Assembly (NCBI RefSeq): GCF_000227135.1
Contig: NC_018256.1
Location: 657,646 to 721,645 of the forward strand
DNA from: Leishmania donovani
Lineage: Eukaryota > Euglenozoa > Kinetoplastea > Trypanosomatida > Trypanosomatidae
Direction: 5' to 3'
Length of the DNA: 64,000 bases
This document shows positions 50,924 to 61,145 of this stretch, in pieces (position 1 is the first letter of the stretch; each line of letters starts with the position of its first letter). The translations under genes were made by a program, and so were the position numbers. Under the pieces are notes generated by a model. The model searched no databases and had not been told where the DNA came from. It saw only the letters and a program-made list of their open reading frames with translations.

Positions 50924-52077
50924 AACGCACGGGCACATGCACGCAGACAAAAAAAAGTAAGAAAGGAACCCTTCGTGGTGCACACGCATATATAGATCGA
51001 TCTCTCTATATGCAAAGGGAGGCATGAGAGGCATTCGGTTCGCTTAGTTGTGTTCCGCGCGTAAACGAAAAAAGAGAAGAAAGTTCGCAAAAAAAAAAAA
51101 AGAAAAGAGAAGGAGAACAAGCGTGTGACAGGGCGCCCCGTTTTATGGGGCGGACATGAGCACACGACCACACACACACAAACACACAATCGAGCAAGAA
51201 CAAAGACGAAGAAAAAAAAAAGGAGGCACGGGAGGCTGAGAGGTGTGCATGTGCGTGCGGATGGGGGGAGAGGGTAGGGCACCTGAAAAAGCGTGTTCCT
51301 CCATCATACCTAGCAATGGCCGCATGAAAGCAAGGCGAATGAATACGGAGGCGCAGCGCAAGGCAAGAGAGAGAGAGGTCACTGTGACTCTTCCCGTCTC
51401 GTTCGCTGCACCTCACTCCCTTTCTGCTTCTCCGCAACGCTCTTTTCTTCAAGAGGGAGCGCCAGCGAGACACAGTCACGGCACGCACGCACACATACGC
51501 CCTCTCCCCTCATCTTCACGACACACAAACAAAAGCACGTGAGAAAATCGCATCCAGTCAAAGGCAGCCCGCTCTTCCTCTCTCCTGCAGTTTCGATAGC
51601 GATCCCATTACCATCGCCCTCATCTGAGTACTCCTTGAACGAGAAAACAATGACGTTCATCAAGCTCACCGCAGATGGTGAAGACGAGTACGTCACTACA
51701 CGAGAGACAAGAAGAAACGGCCACAGAAAAGAAAGGGGGAGAGGCACAGGCAAGGAAAGGAGGAGGAGCGCGAGTGCGCGAGATGCCTCCGGCGTGAGAG
51801 AGCAGAGCTCACCTCCTTTCCGCCCTTTCTTTTTTTTTCGTGAATCTAGCAAAGGCCGTTTACTTAGCCACACATGGACAACGTCAGGCGAGGGAGAAAG
51901 AAAAAAGAGAGAGAACAAATGGAGGGAGGAGGGAACAAATCGAGGCCTTTGAAAGCTGAGAAAAAAAAAAGAATTCGATGCAGTGTACAACACTCGGCAA
52001 AGCAAGAAAAACGAAAGAAAAGAGCGAAATAGAGGAAAGAACAAGAAAACAAACAAGAACAACAACTAAAACCAATT

Positions 52078-52083
<6 letters not shown>

Positions 52084-52121
<38 letters not shown>

Positions 52122-52155
52122 CAGGCAGGGAGGCAGGCAGGCACGCACGCACTCT
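52084..52155. repeat. (CA)n microsatellite followed by GCAG/GCAGG repeats
   Basis: About 18 CA units (52084-52119) pass directly into an imperfect GCAGG/GGCA tract. Intergenic. Confidence 0.9.
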
Positions 52156-53792
52156 TTCGGTAAGCAAAGAGGATGAAGGGAGTGTAAAAGAGAGCAGGGA
52201 AAGAAAAGCGGACGAGGCAAAGATGGACAGCAGCAGCAGCGCAAAAGACAGCCACCCACATGCACACGTACACCTGGAGTGAAAACAGAACTGGCCCGCA
52301 AATGGTGCGGCTTAAGTAAGAGGGACAAAGAATGGGCGCGCTTACAATCTTTCGAGCCTGGCGGCCAGAATGATCACAAGAAAACAGTCTAAAGAGATGC
52401 ATATATTCTTCTCGGCATTGACACTCTCTTCATATTTTTTTCCCTTCATGAGTTCAAGCTTCTGGCAGCGATGGAGTGGGGGGATGGGGGAAGAGATAGA
52501 GACGCAGGCGTTACCTCATGAGTCGCTCTAGTCAAGCAACATGCATGCATGTCGTCACGGTGGAATGTTAGTCGTCGCGGCAAATCCGAAAAAAAAAAAA
52601 AGTATGTTCATACCAGATAGGTTGCCCAACGCGTCTTGCACTGGCTGCCACGAGACACAAGGTGTGAGTGGCAGCAAGCATACACTTGCGCCCATTCCCT
52701 ATCATGACAAGCCAGAAACCAAAAAGAGTCTTCGCTTTATCTTCGTCGTTTCTGGCTTTTTTTTTGTTTTCGTCGTGCGTACCACTTATTTGCCGTTTCC
52801 AGTTTACCTCACACCTCTTCCTCTATGTTCGATATGCGTCGCCGTGTGTGTGCGACTTTTCGAGCGGGCCGTGAAGAGGCGCACGTGCCCCCCGCCCCCC
52901 GCTCTCACGCACACGCGTGACCGAGTCTCATCAGTGTGCAGAGCGAGCGAGCGAGCGAGCGGGAAAAAAAAGCATTCAGAGCGCCGATAAGACGGGCATA
53001 TATGAAAACACACACGAGCGGTGAGAACTGAAAAGGGGGAAAACGCAGACATCCAGCCAGTTGTATAACGAGCATACGAAGACAAGAAAGAAGAAGGAGT
53101 GAGAAGACAGAGGAGGGTGGGGGTCCGCAACACAAGAGAAGAATCGAAGGATCATGAAGAACCAAACGAAACGCTCCAATACATATACACACACACGAAT
53201 ACGTTTATTTAAGAAAAGAAATCACAGAGATAGGGAGGGCGCAGACGAAAACAGAAAACATAATCATGAGAAAAGCCAGCAGGGGGAGGGGAAGCAAACA
53301 AAAAAAAACGCTCCCCGATCACATCTATGCATGCACGATCCATCGACGGTGCTCCTACTCCTCCACTTCTCTCTTGCGTACGTGAGAAGCTGAGGTGCCG
53401 GTGTATGGGAATGCCTTGCAAGCAATCATTTTTTTTTCCAGTTTGCGTCTTGTGTGCGTGTGAGAGTTTGTGTGAGCTTTTTTGCCTTTTTTCCTCGTGT
53501 ATGCACGATAGAACAACCGACGGTGTCGTACCGACAACAACATGCGATCAAAAGCACAAGGAAAGAGAAACGATGAAAAGAACAAAAGAAGTTCGAGCAA
53601 AAAAAATCGTGAAAGATCACGCGAAAAAAAAAGAGAGGGAGCTGGGGAGGGGAGGGGAGAAAGAGCCATCCTGTCGTCATCCCAAACGAAAAACAAAATC
53701 CTTGACACTGGACAAAAGCGCCAGGAACACAAGACATCCTGCGTGCCACTGCAGGTGAATGGGGGAGGGGGGGGCGGATGCCCCCCGGATGC

Positions 53793-54451
53793 GCTTCTTC
53801 CTCTGTCTTCTGCTGCCGCCGGAGAAAGAGAGAGGTGCACGAGGAGATTAAAAAACCTGCGGCATACACCCCTTCCTCCAAAAAGTAAAAGCAAAGATCA
53901 AACGGAAGTGCAGCTCAGCACAGTCTTTATTTTCCCTTCCAAGGTGCCCGCTCTCCCACACACGGCATGCAGTCTACGCTGGAGACGGTCTGTCACAGGC
54001 CCCATCCGCCTGGTGCGAAGCGGCCGTAGGCCGCACGCGTTACGGCAATGCGCCGACTCCGCCACCTCAGCGNNNNNNNNNNNNNNNNNNNNNNNNNNNN
54101 NNNNNNNNNNNNNNNNNNNNNNNNNNNNNNNNNNNNNNNNNNNNNNNNNNNNNNNNNNNNNNNNNNNNNNNGCTTCTTCCTCTGTCTTCTGCTGCCGCCG
54201 GAGAAAGAGAGAGGTGCACGAGGAGATTAAAAAACCTGCGGCATACACCCCTTCCTCCAAAAAGTAAAAGCAAAGATCAAACGGAAGTGCAGCTCAGCAC
54301 AGTCTTTATTTTCCCTTCCAAGGTGCCCGCTCTCCCACACACGGCATGCAGTCTACGCTGGAGACGGTCTGTCACAGGCCCCATCCGCCTGGTGCGAAGC
54401 GGCCGTAGGCCGCACGCGTTACGGCAATGCGCCGACTCCGCCACCTCAGCG
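53793..54451. repeat. Contig-end duplication around a 99-N gap
   Basis: Bases 53793-54072 repeat as 54172-54451 around N 54073-54171, so this is best read as an unmerged overlap. Both carry the 5' part of the SIDER-like element described next. Confidence 0.8.
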
Positions 54452-54855
54452 CGGCCCTCCGCCTCTAACGCTGGCCGCCCACCCGCCTCGCAGGTCGCCT
54501 CACAGCCGCCTCCACCGTGCTGGCCGCCCCCCTGGCGCATCCCCTCCTCGGGGTGGCTCCGGCTCCCTTCACCAGCAAGGGCAGTGAGGGCCGGGCGAGA
54601 CACACGCTCAAGCCACCCTGGCACTCTGCAAATCATATGAATGGTACAGACGTGCCCAGCGTCTTTGTAGCTGCTTGCACCTGTCACCACCGCAAGTGGT
54701 TCGGCATGCAGCAGGGATAGGTGTGCGGGTGTGAGTTGGAGGGGGGAGGGGCGTTCTTGGCTTCAGCAGACAGAGTGGCTGCAACGGGCCCTGCAGCCAA
54801 GCTTGCGGTGACTCTCGTCCTCAGAGTACAGGCTAGGATGGAAAAATAAGAGCGT
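54350..54855 (+). repeat. SIDER-like short retroposon
   Basis: An approximately 500-bp element on the plus strand. The leader ctgtcacaggccccatccgc resembles the leader at 14.1 kb. The body 54392-54630 is about 99 percent identical to 29424-29660. The more diverged distal half has caccaccgcaagtggttcgg. It ends in an A-rich stretch (ggatggaaaaataag, 54835-54850). It is antisense to the genes, about 0.6 kb downstream of the MFS stop at 55428. Confidence 0.65.
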
Positions 54856-55526
54856 TCACCTTCGCTGCACTTTTTTTGCGCAACGATGTAAAGCTATTTT
54901 CACCTGGGGGAGCCGAAGGGCGGAAGAACGAGGTAGGTGCCCGCCTGAATCACACAGGTAATGGGAGGGCCTCCTCGTTCCGAGCGCTTCAAAAACATGG
55001 GGATCGCTTACTGAAGGTCTTCTGCGCGAAAAGGCTCAACGCTCTGGCTGCGTTCCTCCGCACGTGCAGCGGCCTTCTCAGCGCGGTGCTTGAGAACGAA
55101 CCTTCGNNNNNNNNNNNNNNNNNNNNNNNNNNNNNNNNNNNNNNNNNNNNNNNNNNNNNNNNNNNNNNNNNNNNNNNNNNNNNNNNNNNNNNNNNNNNNN
55201 NNNNNGGGCCCTGCAGCCAAGCTTGCGGTGACTCTCGTCCTCAGAGTACAGGCTAGGATGGAAAAATAAGAGCGTTCACCTTCGCTGCACTTTTTTTGCG
55301 CAACGATGTAAAGCTATTTTCACCTGGGGGAGCCGAAGGGCGGAAGAACGAGGTAGGTGCCCGCCTGAATCACACAGGTAATGGGAGGGCCTCCTCGTTC
55401 CGAGCGCTTCAAAAACATGGGGATCGCTTACTGAAGGTCTTCTGCGCGAAAAGGCTCAACGCTCTGGCTGCGTTCCTCCGCACGTGCAGCGGCCTTCTCA
55501 GCGCGGTGCTTGAGAACGAACCTTCG
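54786..55526. repeat. Contig-end duplication including the MFS C-terminus
   Basis: Bases 54786-55106 equal 55206-55526 (321 bp) around N 55107-55205. The left copy includes 55008-55106, encoding the last 32 residues of the MFS protein (RRFVLKHRAEKAAARAEERS ...), which are repeated at the real gene end. The extra gene tail is probably an artefact. Confidence 0.8.
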
Positions 55527-57361
55527 GTAGCGCAGATGGAGCCATGTGCTACCGACAATCGCCGTTGCGTTCACACACAACAGGATAATCATGCCGTTGG
55601 CGACACATTTCTTGCCGGCGCAGACGGGGTAGATGGGGGTCCTGCCCGCAGCCAAGTCGGCATCGCGGTTCACCTTTGCCTGACGATCATACATCTCACC
55701 GTAGCCAAAGCGATTTAGCGCAATGACTGCAATGAAGGCGCCGACGTACATGAAGTTGTAGTGCTTGCCGATGTCCTTGGCGAACAGCGTGCGCACCGTC
55801 AGCGCCGTGCAGGCCCAGCTGAAGCCGTTGCCGAAGGAATCGAAGAAGAAGCCAATAACGATGGCCTTCGACTCGAGTGGGAGGGCCAGCAAGAAGATGA
55901 GGCCGACCACCATGCAGATGGAGGCCACCGGATAAACGATGGTGATGACCGGGCGCGTCTCGGAGGGCTGGCGGTTTATCATGAACTCGAGGATACCCAT
56001 GGACAGGCGGCCCAGCGCACTCGCCACGCTGATGATGGCAGAGTACATCGTGTTCGTCTTTTTTTCGTATTTATTATTCGATAATGACTGGTAGATCTGA
56101 GCCGAATTGAAGGCCATGACTATGCCGCAGCCCCAGGTCGCCATCGTGTTCCACCAGCACAGCCAGATGTCGGGGCGCTTGAGGCTCTGCCAGAAGGTCG
56201 TCTGATACTGCGGATCCTGGTCGGAAATCATCATGCGCGCCTTGTTCTCGTCCTCCAACATCACGGCATCCTCGGAGTCGACTTGCCGGTGCGCCAGCAC
56301 CTCATCAGAGGAGTCCGACGTTTTCTTTCCCTTTTTGTCGACCTCACAGTGGGCGTCCTTCAGGTACAGCTCACCAAGCGCGTTCTCATCCTCGGCCATT
56401 TCTTCGGCGGTGGGCTGCAGCACACGCTTCTCATCCTCGTTCTCGAAGCTCATCACCTCGTCCCCCGGGTAGTCGGGGAGGTCTTTGCTAGGCTCCTTCT
56501 CCATCCCGCCCAGAAACGGGAGCGGGGCCGCCATGAGGCCCAGGCATAAGACGAGCACTATGATCACGACCGTGTTGCCCATGCGCGCCGAGTCGCTCGG
56601 GTTTGCGTAGGCTACACAGAAGGACTGCACTGTCAGGTAGGTGACAAGCGCAATAATGATGCCAAAGCCAAGGTAGAAGCGAGTCATCGGCGGGTACTGC
56701 GTCAGGTAGGCGCGCTCCGTCAGGCGGCGGCGCACCTGCATCTTCTCCGGCACGCGGGTTTTCTCGTGATCAAGGATGTGGTAGGGAGGAAAGCGGATAA
56801 AGATGACTGCCACGGTGCCTATGCAGACAATAAGCGCTGCCATGAAGAACATGTAGTGCGCATCACTTTTCCGGAAGAAGCTGTAGTTGATGAGGGCCAG
56901 GATGGACGCACCAAGGCCAGTGAAGGTCTTCATGATGGCCACAACAGGGCCCTTCGTCAGCGGAAAGCTGCCGAGCACGGCCATTAAGGAGCCCGTGTCG
57001 AAGGAGGAGCAGCCAAGGTTCATGATGGCGCAGAAGACGGCGAGCGTGGGAACGCTACCCTTGATGTTGCCGTTGAAGGCGAGGGCGTAAAGAAGCGCAC
57101 CGAGAGCGTTGAGCGTACAGGCACACATGCACACCCACATGGGGCCCATGTGATCAAGCAGCATACCAAACGGAAACGTGATGAAGCCGATAACGATACC
57201 TATCGTGGTAATCGTGGTCAGGTCCGTACCGGTCAGGTTGAACATATCTGCAAGGTTTTTGCTGATAATGTTGAAACCGTAGAAGGTGGACATGCATGTA
57301 CTGGCGCAGACGCCTCCAACGAGAATGAGAAAGCGAGAGATCTCGCTGATCCGGTAGTCTG
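55428..57361 (-). CDS. MFS transporter, Nodulin-like family (N-terminus across an assembly gap)
   Basis: Encodes all but about the first eight residues of a protein whose start is recovered in the duplicated contig end at 57461-57820. The joined length would be 648 residues. About 12 transmembrane segments are visible, with a large acidic central loop (DLPDYPGDEVMSFENEDEKR ... EEMAEDENALGEL). The second half starts with DPQYQTTFW and carries ALTVRTLFAKDIGKHYNFM; the tail is basic and ends RSQSVEPFRAEDLQ. The substrate is unknown. It is nearly identical to the partial gene at 63561 until the last 20-odd codons. The internal ATG at 57293 (MSTFYGFN) is not the real start, because the conserved first helix lies upstream. 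Confidence 0.9.
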
Positions 57362-57460
57362 NNNNNNNNNNNNNNNNNNNNNNNNNNNNNNNNNNNNNNN
57401 NNNNNNNNNNNNNNNNNNNNNNNNNNNNNNNNNNNNNNNNNNNNNNNNNNNNNNNNNNNN

Positions 57461-57820
57461 AAGGTTCATGATGGCGCAGAAGACGGCGAGCGTGGGAACG
57501 CTACCCTTGATGTTGCCGTTGAAGGCGAGGGCGTAAAGAAGCGCACCGAGAGCGTTGAGCGTACAGGCACACATGCACACCCACATGGGGCCCATGTGAT
57601 CAAGCAGCATACCAAACGGAAACGTGATGAAGCCGATAACGATACCTATCGTGGTAATCGTGGTCAGGTCCGTACCGGTCAGGTTGAACATATCTGCAAG
57701 GTTTTTGCTGATAATGTTGAAACCGTAGAAGGTGGACATGCATGTACTGGCGCAGACGCCTCCAACGAGAATGAGAAAGCGAGAGATCTCGCTGATCCGG
57801 TAGTCTGCTGGAGACACCAT
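57461..57820 (-). CDS. 5' end of the same MFS gene, on a duplicated contig end
   Basis: Encodes the true N-terminus MVSPADYRISEISRFLILVG through IKGSVPTLAVFCAIMNL, then runs into the N gap 57362-57460. From 57461 to 57807 the sequence is identical to 57015-57361, so this is not a second gene but the overlap of two unmerged contigs. An in-frame TTG exists three codons upstream (57829), but ATG at 57820 is the natural start. Confidence 0.85.
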
Positions 57821-60269
57821 TTTCTTCAAGCTTCAGTCACCGAGAGGAGGGAGGTGTGTGTGTGTGCAAGGCACGACTGGGCCAAGACTGGGAGAGGAGG
57901 GAGGGGTGGGGCGGAGTTCTACGTCGCTGTGTAGTTTTCTCACGTGCGGCGAGGGCCGGTAGTAAGAGAGAGGGTGGGAGTGCGTATAGAACGGTGATAA
58001 GTATCGGACGCGTAACGACAGCAGACGGGTTCGGGAGAGGGAAGCGCCACAAGACTTAGGGTCAAAGCAGAACGGTCGAGGCGGCAAACAAGGAAGACGA
58101 AATCCACCAAAAAGAAAAAGAAAAACAAAGGAAAAATTGAGGAAAAAAAAACGAAAAATCAGAGAGAGTTTCAAATATACACACTCGCACACAGAGAGAG
58201 AGAGAGCGCCAAGGTCGAGAGGAGCTTCGAAGGCCATGACAAAATATCCCCATGTCGATGTGCAAACAGGGGTGGGGCAGACGGAGAAGACAAGGCGAGA
58301 GAGAGGAAGGAAGAAAGGAAGGGGCAGCGGGTGAGCGTGAAAAGAGAACGAGATAGGACATGAAGCCGCACAGGATTCCCAGCCCCTTTTTTTTCCGCGT
58401 GCACTGCCGTGTTAGAGGGAGGAGGTGAATTAGAGGCACCAGCACTTCGCACGACTCACATGCCTGGTTAGTGCGCCCTTCGGCTCCGCCTCAGCTTTCA
58501 CCCTTACGAAGTGCTTCGTGAAGTTTGTATGTTTTTTTGTTGTTGTTGCTGTTGTGGCTGCGCCTCACTGCTTTGAATGGCTCTGCGCACCACAGCTGCA
58601 TTGGATGCCTTCATGAATGGTTCAAGACCAAGGAGAGAGAAAAGAATGATGTGCGTCATTGTGAAGTCCCTCCGCATCGCCGACGTCTGTCGAAGAGCGG
58701 TGTCTTCAAGTGGCGAATCGAGAACTATGTGTGTGCAGAGCCCCTCTCGGTCTTTCTTTTCGCCCCATGCAGGTGTGCACGCGTACATCGTGCACACCAG
58801 CTCCACTGCCGTAGCCTCCCCAGAGGTGATTTACCCAGTTTCTTCGAATGTCGGACCGAGCACGCAGAGTGATGCTCTACTTTTCTTTCTTTCCTCGTCG
58901 ACTTGGTTTCGCTTGATCCTGTGCCTTGCACTGGCACAGACACTCGGTAAAGGAACTGAAGACGCACACGGGCAGAACGGCAAACCACACAACGCACACG
59001 AGCGAAAAAAAAAAAGACGACCGCAAAAAAGGCTCAGTCAGAGAGAGGAGGAGGAGGAGGAGGGCGGAGGGGATAGCGGGACCGCCGGAACGCAAAGTTA
59101 GCATGACGACAAACGGAAGCCGTGAGTGCAGCGGCACCAAAACATATTACGACGGCACATAATGATAATACTAAGAGAAGTACACAACTCCAGCAAGGAC
59201 ACACACACACACACACCTACACCTACCAGAGTGCTCGCGCACCTGCAGAGGGAGAGACCAAGGCGTCAAGGGAAATCGAAAGTACACACGCATGCACCCG
59301 TTCTGTGAACATCACGACCAGCGCATCTATGAAACTCACAGATGAAAAACATGATGTCTACTGATGGCCGACCTGTGTGAACCAGTGAGAGTTGCGCCAA
59401 CATAAAACGTGTAAAGGGAAGGGCAGGTAAGTTTTGAGAGAGCGAAAAAAAAAGAGGTGTGAGTCGCTGAACGAAGAACACCGGAGAAGCAAGAAAGAAA
59501 GCACCTGCGAAGAGAGCAAGAGAGCATACAAAGAAAAAGATGTGCGCTCGTACATGTTGGTGCCTGAGACGTCGTGGACAGCGGCGCGAAGGTGCCACAC
59601 AAGCAGCACGCATAGCCACCACTCATGGTACTCGCTGTTTATGGTGAGAGGAAAGACTGAAAGGAACAAGAAAAACGAAGAAGGGGACGTAAAAGCTCGG
59701 CAGACAGGAGAGAAGTACACACATATGCATCGACATATTTGTAGACGCTATCCATACAAATAAAAAACGAACGAAAAACAACAGTAGACGGCAGGCGAGG
59801 TGGAAAAAAAAAACGGCACAAGGTTTAAGTGGGTGTGTACGCGCGACACGGCGTTCGGGGCAGTCGACAAGTGAATGGCTGCTTTGTACAAGACACCGAT
59901 AACACAAACGAAAAAAAAAACGGGAAACTACTTCACAGCGAGCGCCAGTGGGAGAAAAAAATTCTACCCAGACAGCTTAGCAGCAATGTACCCACCAAGA
60001 ACACCACCAACAATAAAACGAAGCCACTGTGAGAACACAACACAGACACGGCGACAGGGAATTTCTTTTTCTCCCTCACCTAGCCACTCCGTCACAAATC
60101 AGTCACCCAATAGTCGCATACAAACACAGTTTTCATGTCTCTGTTTCATCACGGCCAAGTTCTCGTCGTCCAGGAGGAGCAATCCTTCCATCGCAATCGG
60201 GCACGCACCTGATGGGCTCTTAGTGTCGTTGTTCACCTTTGGATGTGTGCTGCGCAATCGGCGACACAC
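57821..60269. other. Gene-free spacer upstream of the second MFS gene
   Basis: 2.4 kb of purine-rich plus-strand DNA (pyrimidine-rich on the transcribed strand), with GAG/AGG tracts near 59040-59062 and AC runs near 59200. No gene is supported. Confidence 0.55.
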
Positions 60270-61145
60270 GCGCATGGGTGGACCGCATGCCTTGATCCAA
60301 GCAGGGCCGCCTTCAGGGTCCCGCTCGTGGGCGGAGGCCGTGGCGTCTGCCGTGCGGGTAGAAGGGGGTGGCGATCAAGGGGGCATGCCGGGCGAGCGCA
60401 GCAAGGAAGTCGGCCACACGCAGGCCAGGGCCCTCCGAGACCTTGCACGCCCTGCCTGCATGCCATGCCTCTCCCTCGGTCGCCACAAGCCGCGGCATGC
60501 CGTAATGTGGCGTGGGGACTCGCCTCATGCGCGTCTGGAGGACTCGCTGGTGCCATTCGAGGGTGCCCCCGTCATGCTTCCGGCATCTGCGCCTCATCAG
60601 CGCAGGCCCGGCCGGACGTAGAGGTCACCGCACGCTCCGCACACATGCGCCGAGTAGGGGGGCGGCTGATTCGTATATTGGGTCTCCTCGCGCCTTGTTC
60701 GCCCATCGCTCCTGCTCTGCTCACGTGCGCATGCCTTGTCTGGGTGTGATACGGCATGCCGGCTGTGCTTGGCAGCACCTGCGCACAGTGCTCGCATTCC
60801 TGCGCCCTCGGTGCCTGTTTCAGGACGACGCTGCTGCCTGGGGGTGGGGGAGAGGGCGTGGCTGGCCCGCTTGACCACACGTGCCGTCCCACAGGTGGGG
60901 CGCCGCTATGCGTGTGTGGCAAGGCAGCAGGGGGCAACCCGCCCTCTGCTGAGCCCACAGGCCTTTCGCAGGCGTGGGTGTGTGGAGAGGAAGGGGGCCC
61001 GCGGAGAAGCATGCGCCAGCGCAGCAGTAGGCAGCACACCATCCGCACCCCATGCCGCCACTGCCAGTCACCCGCCGTTGCAGGGATCCGCGGCGCGGGC
61101 AGGCGCCGGTGCGGGACTGAGCGAGCATGGTCTCCCGTCGCCTCG
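60270..61145 (-). mobile_element. 5'-truncated DIRE copy (zinc-finger and 3' end)
   Basis: The reverse complement of this block matches 2137-2990 almost base for base, including the C2H2 finger and the terminal cggccctgcttggatcaagg with its tail catgcggtccacccatgcgcg. Similarity stops abruptly at 61145 (gaggcgacgggagacc), giving about 0.87 kb of 3' end only, the usual result of incomplete reverse transcription. It is sense to the gene cluster. It is uninterrupted by N and is thus the best local reference for the element's 3' part. Confidence 0.75.

Larger units (their letters stand above)
47297..53792. other. Unusually long gene-free spacer between MFS paralogues
   Basis: About 6.5 kb (8.1 kb to the next stop codon) without a gene I can support. 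It is GT/CA- and purine-rich with many poly-A runs, a (CA)n tract at 52084-52119, and the second copy of the 85-bp element. The largest ORFs, such as plus-strand 48960-49943, are low-complexity and overlap equally long ones in other frames. Confidence 0.6.

Noticed and set aside
50716..51034. Short peptide reading through the 85-bp element (RGAEEKGGQEIYAT in both copies)
   Set aside because: The frame is open in both copies, but the differences are non-synonymous and neighbouring residues are low-complexity, so coding is unsupported.
52084..52155. Possible CRISPR-like or telomeric array
   Set aside because: Simple CA and GCAGG microsatellite; no spacers and no TTAGGG units.
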